Assembly (NCBI GenBank): GCA_934358235.1
Contig: CAKRKK010000123.1
Span: 1-7,191, forward strand
Source of the DNA: an uncultured Lachnospira sp.
GTDB lineage: Bacteria > Bacillota > Clostridia > Lachnospirales > Lachnospiraceae
DNA: 7,191 nucleotides
Reading direction: 5' to 3'
Shown: one piece after another, positions 1 to 5,437 of the stretch
Numbering within the stretch: the first letter of the stretch is position 1
How the letters are laid out: every line of letters starts with the position of its first letter
Translations under genes and position numbers: made by a program
The notes under the pieces: model-generated
Told to the model about the DNA's origin: nothing
The model's database searches: none
What the model saw: the letters and a program-made list of their open reading frames with translations, nothing else

Positions 1-75
1 TACAAAGTCAGTCTCAAGCCAGACTTATTTTCAACCCAAAAGTAATTTATAGAAACTTAGCTAAACAACAATATT

Positions 76-837
76 TTATCTTGCCGCTATTACATCTCCC
101 ATATCGTACATACCTGCACTCTTACCAGCCAGATACTTTGCAGCCTCTATTGCTCCCTTTGCAAATACAGACTTAGAATATGCTGTATGTGTAAACTCAA
201 TCACTTCATCCTCTCCTGCAAATATTACATCGTGGACTCCTACAATAGTTCCACCACGTACTGCACTAATTCCGATTTCCTTAGGATTTCTGGCTGCTCT
301 TTCCTGACTTCTATCATATTTATAGTAATAATCTTCACCAAGAACCTCCTTAATTGAATCTGCAAGTGCAAGTGCAGTACCACTTGGAGCATCGACCTTC
401 TTATTATGATGCTTTTCAACTATCTCTACATCAAAGCCTGCTGGTGCAAGAATTCTGGTTGCATCCTGAAGAAGCTTTAATAACATGTTGATACCAAGTG
501 ACATATTGGCTGACTTAAGTACTGCAACCTTGCAGGCTGTCTTTCTTACATGCTCAAGCTGTTCCTCTGTAAGTCCTGTTGTACATACAACTACTGGAAG
601 CTGCTTACTTTCACAGTAATCAAGAAGTGCATCCTCTGCCTTAGCTGCTGCAAAATCAATTATAACATCAGCTTCAACATCACATTCATTTACTGAGGCA
701 AATACTGGATAGTCATTGTGTCCATCATCAAAGGGATCTATACCTGCAACTATTTTACATTCATCATCTTTACTAACAAGGTCCGTAATAACTCTTCCCA
801 TGTGTCCATTACAGCCATGCATAATAATTCTTGTCAT
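76..837 (-). CDS. dapB: 4-hydroxy-tetrahydrodipicolinate reductase (DapB)
   Basis: This enzyme reduces the DapA product to tetrahydrodipicolinate with NAD(P)H, in the cytoplasmic diaminopimelate/lysine pathway that feeds peptidoglycan and lysine synthesis. The 253-residue protein is close to the usual family length. The N-terminus has a Rossmann dinucleotide motif, G8-C-N-G11-H-M-G14-R. A CTTG segment lies at 85-88 and SANMSLGIN at 109-117. The catalytic block EKHHNKKVDAPSGTA lies at 141-155, where the His pair 143-144 and Lys147 match the E. coli catalytic His159/Lys163 region. The C-terminus (FAKGAIEAA...GMYDMGDVI) is typical of the family. The start is supported by GGAGGA at 847-852, nine bases upstream. 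It lies 79 bp downstream of dapA on the same strand, so the two are probably co-transcribed under the upstream lysine riboswitch. The gene looks intact and its identity is secure. Confidence 0.97.
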   Translation of the reverse strand: MTRIIMHGCNGHMGRVITDLVSKDDECKIVAGIDPFDDGHNDYPVFASVNECDVEADVIIDFAAAKAEDALLDYCESKQLPVVVCTTGLTEEQLEHVRKTACKVAVLKSANMSLGINMLLKLLQDATRILAPAGFDVEIVEKHHNKKVDAPSGTALALADSIKEVLGEDYYYKYDRSQERAARNPKEIGISAVRGGTIVGVHDVIFAGEDEVIEFTHTAYSKSVFAKGAIEAAKYLAGKSAGMYDMGDVIAAR

Positions 838-864
838 AATTATTTATCCTCCATATTATTAAAT

Positions 865-890
865 CAGGGGCAAATAATAATCTGCCCCTG
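865..890 (-). promoter_or_regulatory. Intercistronic hairpin between dapA and dapB
   Basis: A perfect 8-bp GC-rich inverted repeat, CAGGGGCA and TGCCCCTG, has arms at 865-872 and 883-890. It can extend by a G-U and an A-U pair to leave a six-base loop. On the mRNA strand only a short T run (TGATTT) follows, so it would be a weak terminator at best. It ends 12 bases before the dapB Shine-Dalgarno. It may tune dapB expression relative to dapA or stabilise the processed dapA 3' end. The pairing is seen directly; the role is inferred. Confidence 0.55.
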
Positions 891-916
891 TCTATAGCTT
901 TAGAATACTGTATATT

Positions 917-1804
917 TTACTTTAATATTCCATAATTCTTAAGTGCTGTCTTTAACCTTGCAAGATTAGCTTCTTCCATCTCACAAAGTGGCATTCTTAA
1001 TGGTCCAGCCTCCATACCCATAAGGTTAAGTGCTGTCTTGACTGGAATAGGATTAACCTCACAGAAAAGTGCATCCACAAGCTCAAGTGCTTCAAACTGT
1101 AATTGTCTGCTCTTTTCAACATTACCCGCTAAGAATTCTGCACATATATCATGAGTCTGCTTAGGAGCTACATTAGATAATACTGATATAACACCCTTAG
1201 CACCTATTGACATAAGTGGAACTATAAGTCCATCTTCTCCAGAATACATATCCAGACAGCCCTCTGCAAGCATCATAGTCTTTGATTCCTGTGAAAGATT
1301 ACCTGTTGCTGCCTTTATAGCAACTATGTTATCAACATCCCTTGCAAGCTTAACTGCTGTTTCTGGCTGTATATTACATCCTGTTCTGCTTGGAACATTA
1401 TACATGATAATAGGAAGATCTATTGCCTTAGCTACTGTTGTATAATGTTCTATAAGTCCCTTCTGTGATGCTTTATTATAGTAAGGGGTAACTACCAGAC
1501 AGGCATCTACGCCTGCTGCCTGTGCTTCCTTTGATAATTCAACTGCTGTCTTTGTACAGTTAGAACCTGTTCCTGCTACTACCGGAACTCTTTTATTAAC
1601 ATAATCCGCTGTGAATCTTATAGCCTCAATATGTTCTTCCTCTGTCATTGTAGCAGACTCACCTGTTGTTCCACAGATAACTATTGCATCTGTGGAATTA
1701 TTAATCTGAAAATCAATAAGTTCCGCAAGCTTATCATAATTAATCTCTCCGTTAGCTTTCATGGGTGTAACTATTGCAACACCTGCACCTGTAAATATCG
1801 ACAT
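917..1804 (-). CDS. dapA: 4-hydroxy-tetrahydrodipicolinate synthase (DapA)
   Basis: DapA condenses pyruvate with aspartate semialdehyde, the first committed step of diaminopimelate/lysine synthesis, through a Schiff-base aldolase mechanism in a TIM barrel. The 295-residue protein is full length. Visible motifs are GTTGES at 45-50, TPYYN at 106-110, YNVPSRTG at 135-142 (Tyr135 and Arg140 match the E. coli catalytic/substrate residues), the Schiff-base Lys164 in VAIKAATGNL, and NPIPVKTAL near 251-259. The usual Glu after the catalytic lysine (IKEATG) is Ala here. Of the E. coli lysine-feedback residues, Ser48, Ala49, His56, Asn80 and Tyr106 are kept (Ser50, Ala51, His58, Asn82, Tyr108), but His53 is Glu55 and Glu84 is Thr86. 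This suggests weak or no allosteric lysine inhibition. GGAGGA at 1808-1813 supports the start, although spacing is short. It follows a lysine riboswitch and precedes dapB. Confidence 0.97.
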   Translation of the reverse strand: MSIFTGAGVAIVTPMKANGEINYDKLAELIDFQINNSTDAIVICGTTGESATMTEEEHIEAIRFTADYVNKRVPVVAGTGSNCTKTAVELSKEAQAAGVDACLVVTPYYNKASQKGLIEHYTTVAKAIDLPIIMYNVPSRTGCNIQPETAVKLARDVDNIVAIKAATGNLSQESKTMMLAEGCLDMYSGEDGLIVPLMSIGAKGVISVLSNVAPKQTHDICAEFLAGNVEKSRQLQFEALELVDALFCEVNPIPVKTALNLMGMEAGPLRMPLCEMEEANLARLKTALKNYGILK

Positions 1805-1918
1805 AATTCCTCCATCCCAACGCTTATCCGTTGTATTAATTATTATTTCAATTCTATTCCGGTAGCACCTAATGCCAGATAAAATAAAGAAAATTCAATC
1901 AGCTTCATTTATCAGCAT

Positions 1919-1948
1919 AAAAAAGCCGGCTCCATGACGAACCGGCTT
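1919..1948 (-). terminator. Intrinsic terminator of the lysine riboswitch
   Basis: On the minus strand a stem AAGCCGG / CCGGCTT (plus-strand arms 1942-1948 and 1923-1929) runs into six consecutive T residues (1924 down to 1919). The opposite strand has no T run, so it acts on minus-strand transcripts only. It lies 41 bases past the aptamer and about 115 bases before dapA, the place expected for the expression platform of a transcription-attenuating L-box. A further 7-bp AT hairpin (1960-1976, ATTATAT arms around a 3-base loop) lies between aptamer and terminator. I could not draw a convincing antiterminator by eye; only a GGCT/AGCC match between the 3' strand of P1 and the terminator stem was evident. 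Confidence 0.88.
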
Positions 1949-1989
1949 ATAAAGAATTCATTATATAATATATAATCAGAAATCCTTGC

Positions 1990-2162
1990 GTAGCCCTCCA
2001 TCATATAACACATAACATGCCTATAATGACAGTCATAAGACTATTAATCTTATGCCCAGCAGACAACTTCCCACATCTTCTGCTTCGGCACTTTCCCCTT
2101 TTACTGCACATCTTATGTCTGGGTACATCCGTACAGTTACTATTGAATCGTGCGACCTCTAC
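1990..2162 (-). promoter_or_regulatory. Lysine riboswitch (L-box) aptamer upstream of dapA
   Basis: The minus-strand leader carries the L-box conserved blocks in order. GTAGAGGTCGCACGA opens the aptamer. GGGGAAAGTGCCGAAGC follows at 2098-2082. Then comes a GCAGA...TCTGC stem, then CTGCTGGG, a perfect 7-bp P4 hairpin CATAAGA/TCTTATG (arms 2048-2054 and 2034-2040), GACTGTCA, and finally GGAGGGCTAC. P1 closes by GTAG (2162-2159) with CTAC (1993-1990). A CCCA in the P2 arm and TGGG in the P3 loop could form the kissing pair known for this family. In this family lysine binding stabilises P1 and favours the downstream terminator, reducing dapA-dapB transcription when lysine is abundant. Order, spacing and gene context all agree. 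An open frame crossing the region is incidental. Confidence 0.95.
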
Positions 2163-2186
2163 TTCGTAGAATTAAAAGTTAACTTG

Positions 2187-2215
2187 AATATAACACTTGT
2201 ATATAATATTGTCAA
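2187..2215 (-). promoter_or_regulatory. Promoter of the riboswitch-dapA-dapB unit
   Basis: On the minus strand TTGACA (2215-2210), identical to the -35 consensus, is followed by exactly 17 bases and TATATT (2192-2187), a five-of-six match to the -10 hexamer. Transcription would start near 2180, about 18 bases before the aptamer's P1 stem, so the riboswitch would be transcribed intact. The -35 begins one base after the ssb-like stop codon. This is a housekeeping sigma-A type promoter. Confidence 0.87.
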
Positions 2216-2216
2216 C

Positions 2217-2861
2217 CTACTCTTCATCATCAACAAAATCTATCTTGCTGACTGATACTTCATAGGCAATTCTCTTCTCAACTTCCTCTTCACCTATTTT
2301 CTTAGTGTACTCTCTGGACTGCACCCTTCCACATATCTGTAAATGGCTTCCTACCTCAAGTCCACCGGCAAATCTTGCATTTCTGCCCCACGCTATACAT
2401 GGTATGTAATCTGACTTGCCATATGGTCTGTTAACTGCAACAAGTATATCTGCAATCTCTCTTCCAAGTGGAGTCTTTCTATATATAGGTGGTTTGCATA
2501 CATAACCATCAAGAAATATCTGGTTAGACTTTGACTGTTCCTCTGGAACCTCATCATCTTCAATAAATCTTAATTCTCTTACAAATATTGATAAAACAAG
2601 CTTGTTCTTGATACCCTCATGTCTGTTATATGATCTGAACTGACCGGATACCTCTATCTTTCTTCCTCTGTAATCTTTAGTAACATCAATAAGTCTTTCA
2701 CTTATCATAAGCGGAATAACATCCACCATATCACTAAGTCGGTTTACAGATACATTGGCGATATAAAAGCCTTCTCCAAATACTTCGTGGCTGAATGTGA
2801 ATTCTGATACCACTTCTCCAATGATGCATACCCTGTTGTTTTCAATTACCTTATCAAGCAT
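2217..2861 (-). CDS. SSB-like protein with two OB-fold domains
   Basis: The 214-residue product resembles bacterial single-stranded DNA-binding proteins. Residues about 113-209 read as an SSB OB fold: N113-QIFLDGYVCKPPIYRKTPLG, then ADILVAVNRPYGKSDYIPC, IAWGRNARF (Trp158 in the position of the conserved SSB tryptophan) and GSHLQICGRVQSREY. Residues about 8-100 form a second, more divergent OB-like unit (RVCIIGEV...KIEVSGQF...LVLSIFVRELRF), joined by an acidic linker (EDDEVPEEQS). The C-terminus is acidic (DFVDDEE) but lacks the DDDIPF-type tip of canonical SSB, so it may be a specialised paralogue rather than the main replication SSB. I chose the ATG at 2861 because AAGGGAG lies eight bases upstream. 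The frame stays open to an ATG at 2954, but those earlier ATGs lack a good RBS and would add a non-homologous 31-residue leader. No terminator follows before the dapA promoter, so readthrough into the riboswitch is possible. Confidence 0.85.
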   Translation of the reverse strand: MLDKVIENNRVCIIGEVVSEFTFSHEVFGEGFYIANVSVNRLSDMVDVIPLMISERLIDVTKDYRGRKIEVSGQFRSYNRHEGIKNKLVLSIFVRELRFIEDDEVPEEQSKSNQIFLDGYVCKPPIYRKTPLGREIADILVAVNRPYGKSDYIPCIAWGRNARFAGGLEVGSHLQICGRVQSREYTKKIGEEEVEKRIAYEVSVSKIDFVDDEE

Positions 2862-2869
2862 AAGTATTT

Positions 2870-2876
2870 CTCCCTT
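2870..2876 (-). promoter_or_regulatory. Ribosome binding site deciding the ssb-like start
   Basis: AAGGGAG on the minus strand ends eight bases before the ATG at 2861. No comparable purine-rich site precedes the in-frame ATGs at 2940 or 2954. This favours the shorter 214-residue protein, whose start also coincides with the start of OB-fold-like sequence. Confidence 0.8.
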
Positions 2877-3152
2877 CTTTGATTGCTCTTTTATTTTGTA
2901 TAGTCTGAGGCAATCATGTGCTTTATTTTTATTCTCCATATGTATATGTTCCATTTAGCAGTAATATTACACATTTTTTTTGAAAAAGTTGTGTACAAAT
3001 TCTTATTTTTTCTTAAATATTATTAAAAAAGCATTGCAAATATTTTAACACAAACTTGAAAAAGCGCGTAATTGCTGGATTTGTTCAACCATCTTAATAT
3101 GCGTTTTATATAAAATATTGTTAATTTCTTTATTATGTATTTTTTTTAGAAC

Positions 3153-3183
3153 ATTATAGTATACCGGTATACTTATATATCAA
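3153..3183 (-). promoter_or_regulatory. Candidate minus-strand promoter with a 19-bp spacer
   Basis: TTGATA (3183-3178), five of six to the -35 consensus, and a perfect TATAAT (3158-3153) are separated by 19 bases on the minus strand. The 16-bp palindrome at 3158-3173 fills most of the spacer. Long 19-20 bp spacers spanned by a dyad are the known layout of promoters activated by MerR-family regulators. It points toward the ssb-like gene, giving a leader of roughly 285 nt. The match is seen; use and regulation are inferred. Confidence 0.45.
3158..3173. promoter_or_regulatory. Perfect 16-bp palindrome, probable operator
   Basis: AGTATACCGGTATACT is a perfect 16-bp dyad with a CCGG centre, standing out in very AT-rich DNA. 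It overlaps the -10 and spacer of the minus-strand promoter at 3153-3183. It also overlaps a possible plus-strand promoter (TTTAGA at 3145-3150, 17-base spacer, TATACT at 3168-3173). A dimeric regulator bound here could affect transcription in either direction. The binding protein is unknown and no regulator gene of the expected type is adjacent. Confidence 0.55.
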
Positions 3184-3194
3184 TTCGTGATATA
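3176..3194. promoter_or_regulatory. Second dyad: 7-bp inverted repeat
   Basis: TATATCA (3176-3182) and TGATATA (3188-3194) are perfect inverted arms around ATTCG, starting two bases after the 16-bp palindrome. The left arm overlaps the -35 hexamer of the minus-strand promoter. It may be a second operator half or a separate site; its sequence differs from the first dyad, so the same protein need not bind both. Confidence 0.4.
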
Positions 3195-3250
3195 GTAACT
3201 TTCGATATTAATGTATCAAATAATATACAATATTTTTACTATTTATACTA

Positions 3251-3314
3251 TTGTATTTTATAAGGTTTGTGATAGAATATAAAAGTTGCTAATCATAACC
3301 AATAAGTGTATAAT
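3251..3314 (+). promoter_or_regulatory. Two candidate promoters for typA
   Basis: The downstream candidate has TTGCTA (3286-3291), a 17-base spacer and a perfect TATAAT (3309-3314), giving a start near 3321 and a leader of about 128 nt. The upstream candidate has an extended -10, TGATAGAAT (3270-3278), with a weak TTGTAT (3251-3256) at 16 bases. The downstream one is the better match. AT richness raises the chance of false hits, so only the second is moderately secure. Confidence 0.5.
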
Positions 3315-3350
3315 ATATATTGTTGGTAGATATGATATTTTATTATTTGA

Positions 3351-3404
3351 TTATGATAGTTATTATTATTTCCTATTATGATTTAAGATTGTTTCTTATC
3401 ATAA
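3351..3404 (+). repeat. Inverted repeat in the typA leader
   Basis: TTATGATA (3351-3358) and TATCATAA (3397-3404) are perfect 8-bp inverted arms 38 bases apart; TTATGAT also recurs directly at 3376-3382. They lie 45-98 bases before the typA start, downstream of the predicted promoters, so they could fold in the leader RNA or form protein sites. All-AT-type repeats are cheap in this composition, so confidence in function is low. Confidence 0.3.
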
Positions 3405-3448
3405 TATGTTCACTAATAACTATTAATTATTAATGAAAGGAAAATATA

Positions 3449-5278
3449 ATGAAGACAAAACGTGAAGACATTCGTAATATTGCAATTATTGCCCACGTTG
3501 ACCATGGTAAGACAACTCTTGTAGATGAGCTTCTTAAACAGAGTGGAACCTTCCGTGCTAATCAGGAAGTTGCTGAACGTGTAATGGATTCTAACGATAT
3601 TGAACGTGAAAGAGGTATTACCATTCTTTCCAAGAACACTGCTATTCACTACAAAGATACTAAGATTAATATTATTGATACTCCAGGTCATGCCGATTTC
3701 GGTGGTGAAGTTGAACGAGTACTTAAGATGGTTAATGGTGTTGTTCTTGTTGTTGATGCATTTGAAGGTGTTATGCCTCAGACTAAGTTCGTTCTTCAGA
3801 AAGCTCTTGACCTTAATCTTTCTGTTATAGTATGTATCAATAAGATTGATAGACCAGAGGCAAGACCTGAAGAGGTTATAGATGAGATTCTGGAATTATT
3901 CATAGATCTCGATGCTAATGATGAGCAGCTTGACTGTCCGTTTATATTTGCTTCTGCAAAGTCAGGCTATGCAATGGCTGACCTTAATGATGAAAGAAAG
4001 GACATGCAGCCATTATTCGAATGTATTATTAATAACATTCCTGCACCAGAGGGAGATCCGGATGCAGATACACAGATGCTTATATCAACTATTGATTACA
4101 ACGAATTCGTTGGACGTATTGGTGTAGGTAAGATTGAGAATGGTAAGATTAAAGTTAATCAGGAGGTTGCTATTGTCAACCACCACGATCCATCTTCTAA
4201 GAAGAGAGTCCGTGTAACTAAGCTTTACACTTTCAACGGACTTAATAAGGTAGAAGTCAATGAAGCAGCTTTCGGTGATATAGTTGCCGTTTCTGGTATT
4301 GCAGACCTCAAGATTGGAGATACTCTCTGCTCTGTTGAGAATCCTGTTGCCATACCTTTCCAGAAGATTTCTGAACCTACTCTTTCTATGGACTTTATGG
4401 TTAATGACAGTCCACTTGCTGGTAAAGAAGGTAAGTTCGTTACATCAAGACATATACGTGACAGACTTTTCAAGGAGCTTAATACTGATGTCAGCTTAAG
4501 AGTTGAAGAGAATCCTGGTTCTGAGAATTCCTTCAAGGTATCCGGCCGTGGTGAGCTTCACCTTTCAGTTCTTATTGAAAATATGCGTAGAGAAGGTTAC
4601 GAATTCGCAGTTAGTAAGGCTGAGGTTCTTTATCATACTGATGAAAGAGGTAAGAAGCTTGAACCTATGGAGCTTGCTTATATTGATGTTCCAGATGAAT
4701 TCACAGGCTCTGTTATACAGAAGTTAAGTCAGAGAAAGGGTGAGCTTCTTGGTATGACACCTATCAATGGTGGCTATACAAGACTTCAGTTCTCTATTCC
4801 ATCTCGTGGTCTTATTGGATACAGAGGTGAATTCCTTACAGATACTAAGGGTAATGGTATTATTAACACTTCATTTGAAGATTATGAAGAATATAAGGGA
4901 GATATTTCTTACAGAAAGACAGGCTCTCTTATAGCTTATGAAGATGGTGAAGCTGTAACTTATGGTCTTTTCAATGCCCAGGACAGAGGAACACTCTTCA
5001 TCGGACCTGGTGAAAAGGTATACGCCGGCATGATTATTGGTGAGAATCCAAGAACAGAGGATATTGAAGTTAATGTATGTAAGACAAAGCACCTCACTAA
5101 TACACGTTCTTCTAGTGCTGATGAAGCATTAAGACTTGTGCCACCTAAGATATTAAGTCTTGAGCAGGCACTTGACTATATTGATACAGATGAGTTACTT
5201 GAAGTAACTCCTACACATTTGAGAATCCGTAAGAAGATTCTTGATTCAACAGCAAGATACAGAGCTAATAAGAAGTAA
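3449..5278 (+). CDS. typA: Ribosome-associated translational GTPase TypA/BipA
   Basis: TypA/BipA is a translational GTPase of the EF-G/LepA class that binds the ribosome. In E. coli it assists large-subunit assembly and growth under cold or other stress. The 609-residue protein is full length (E. coli BipA is about 607). The G domain has G1 AHVDHGKT (15-22), switch I RERGITI (53-59), G3 DTPGH (77-81), G4 NKID (131-134) and G5 SAK (169-171). An EF-Tu domain-II-like barrel follows (about 200-300), then an EF-G domain-III-like segment with SGRGELHLSVLIENMRREG. The family signature IPSRGLIGYRGEFLTDTKGNG begins near residue 450, with the BipA-specific C-terminal domain after it. AAAGGA at 3436-3441, seven bases before the ATG, supports the start. 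It is divergent from the ssb-like gene. No GC-rich terminator follows it, so some readthrough into the XRE gene 159 bp downstream is possible. Confidence 0.97.
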   Translation: MKTKREDIRNIAIIAHVDHGKTTLVDELLKQSGTFRANQEVAERVMDSNDIERERGITILSKNTAIHYKDTKINIIDTPGHADFGGEVERVLKMVNGVVLVVDAFEGVMPQTKFVLQKALDLNLSVIVCINKIDRPEARPEEVIDEILELFIDLDANDEQLDCPFIFASAKSGYAMADLNDERKDMQPLFECIINNIPAPEGDPDADTQMLISTIDYNEFVGRIGVGKIENGKIKVNQEVAIVNHHDPSSKKRVRVTKLYTFNGLNKVEVNEAAFGDIVAVSGIADLKIGDTLCSVENPVAIPFQKISEPTLSMDFMVNDSPLAGKEGKFVTSRHIRDRLFKELNTDVSLRVEENPGSENSFKVSGRGELHLSVLIENMRREGYEFAVSKAEVLYHTDERGKKLEPMELAYIDVPDEFTGSVIQKLSQRKGELLGMTPINGGYTRLQFSIPSRGLIGYRGEFLTDTKGNGIINTSFEDYEEYKGDISYRKTGSLIAYEDGEAVTYGLFNAQDRGTLFIGPGEKVYAGMIIGENPRTEDIEVNVCKTKHLTNTRSSSADEALRLVPPKILSLEQALDYIDTDELLEVTPTHLRIRKKILDSTARYRANKK

Positions 5279-5323
5279 TATTCATATAATAACTAACGCT
5301 GTTATATATTTACTATTTAAAAA

Positions 5324-5390
5324 TATCAGATATTAGGTTATACATTACTAATATAATGTATTATCTATAATGTATTATCCTTATCTGATA
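5324..5390 (+). promoter_or_regulatory. Repeat cluster, likely operators of the XRE gene
   Basis: Three nested symmetries lie upstream of the XRE regulator. The outer pair is TATCAGATA (5324-5332) and TATCTGATA (5382-5390), a perfect 9-bp inverted repeat. Inside it is ATACATTA (5340-5347) with TAATGTAT (5354-5361). The third is a 13-bp direct repeat, ATAATGTATTATC, at 5353-5365 and 5367-5379 with a 14-bp period; each copy is itself nearly palindromic (ATAAT-GT-ATTAT). The right outer arm overlaps a candidate extended -10. This suggests cooperative binding, plausibly autoregulation by the XRE protein, though that is inferred. Confidence 0.5.
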
Positions 5391-5394
5391 CTAT
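5386..5394 (+). promoter_or_regulatory. Candidate extended -10 promoter of the XRE gene
   Basis: TGATACTAT reads as an extended -10 (TG, one base, TACTAT), which can work with a poor -35; no good -35 was seen. It would start transcription near 5401, giving a leader of about 37 nt. It coincides with the right arm of the outer inverted repeat, so a protein bound there would block it. Confidence 0.4.
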
Positions 5395-5437
5395 ACAACT
5401 AACACTAACAATTTATAATTATTAATGGAGGTCTACT

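Larger units (their letters stand above)
2862..3448. other. 587-bp AT-rich divergent intergenic region
   Basis: No convincing gene is seen here. It separates the divergently transcribed ssb-like gene and typA. It holds candidate promoters for both directions, two adjacent dyad-symmetric sites (3158-3194), a perfect 12-bp AT palindrome (3104-3115), a 10-bp palindrome GTAATATTAC (2961-2970), and an 8-bp inverted repeat in the typA leader. One 15-codon minus-strand frame (start ATG near 3092) encodes MVEQIQQLRAFSSLC, but it has no Shine-Dalgarno and I do not call it. Confidence 0.7.

Noticed and set aside
10..25. AGTCT/AGACT hairpin downstream of dapB as its terminator
   Set aside because: A five-pair stem, and the T-rich tail lies on the plus strand, opposite to dapB transcription. 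The region is cut by the window edge, so the operon end cannot be judged.
1818..1833. Small hairpin CAACG/CGTTG just before the dapA RBS
   Set aside because: Only five base pairs with a six-base loop. It could affect translation, but there is too little to separate it from chance.
1631..1882. 83-codon plus-strand frame
   Set aside because: Antisense of the dapA 5' region, with a Cys-rich composition typical of shadow frames and no RBS.
2052..2255. 67-codon plus-strand frame upstream of dapA
   Set aside because: It covers the lysine riboswitch and its promoter in antisense; the conserved RNA blocks explain the sequence.
2862..2954. Upstream in-frame start for the ssb-like gene at 2954
   Set aside because: No Shine-Dalgarno precedes the ATGs at 2954 or 2940, whereas AAGGGAG is well placed for 2861.
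3104..3115. 12-bp palindrome TTTTATATAAAA
   Set aside because: Composed only of A and T in very AT-rich DNA; expected by chance often enough that I do not call it an operator.
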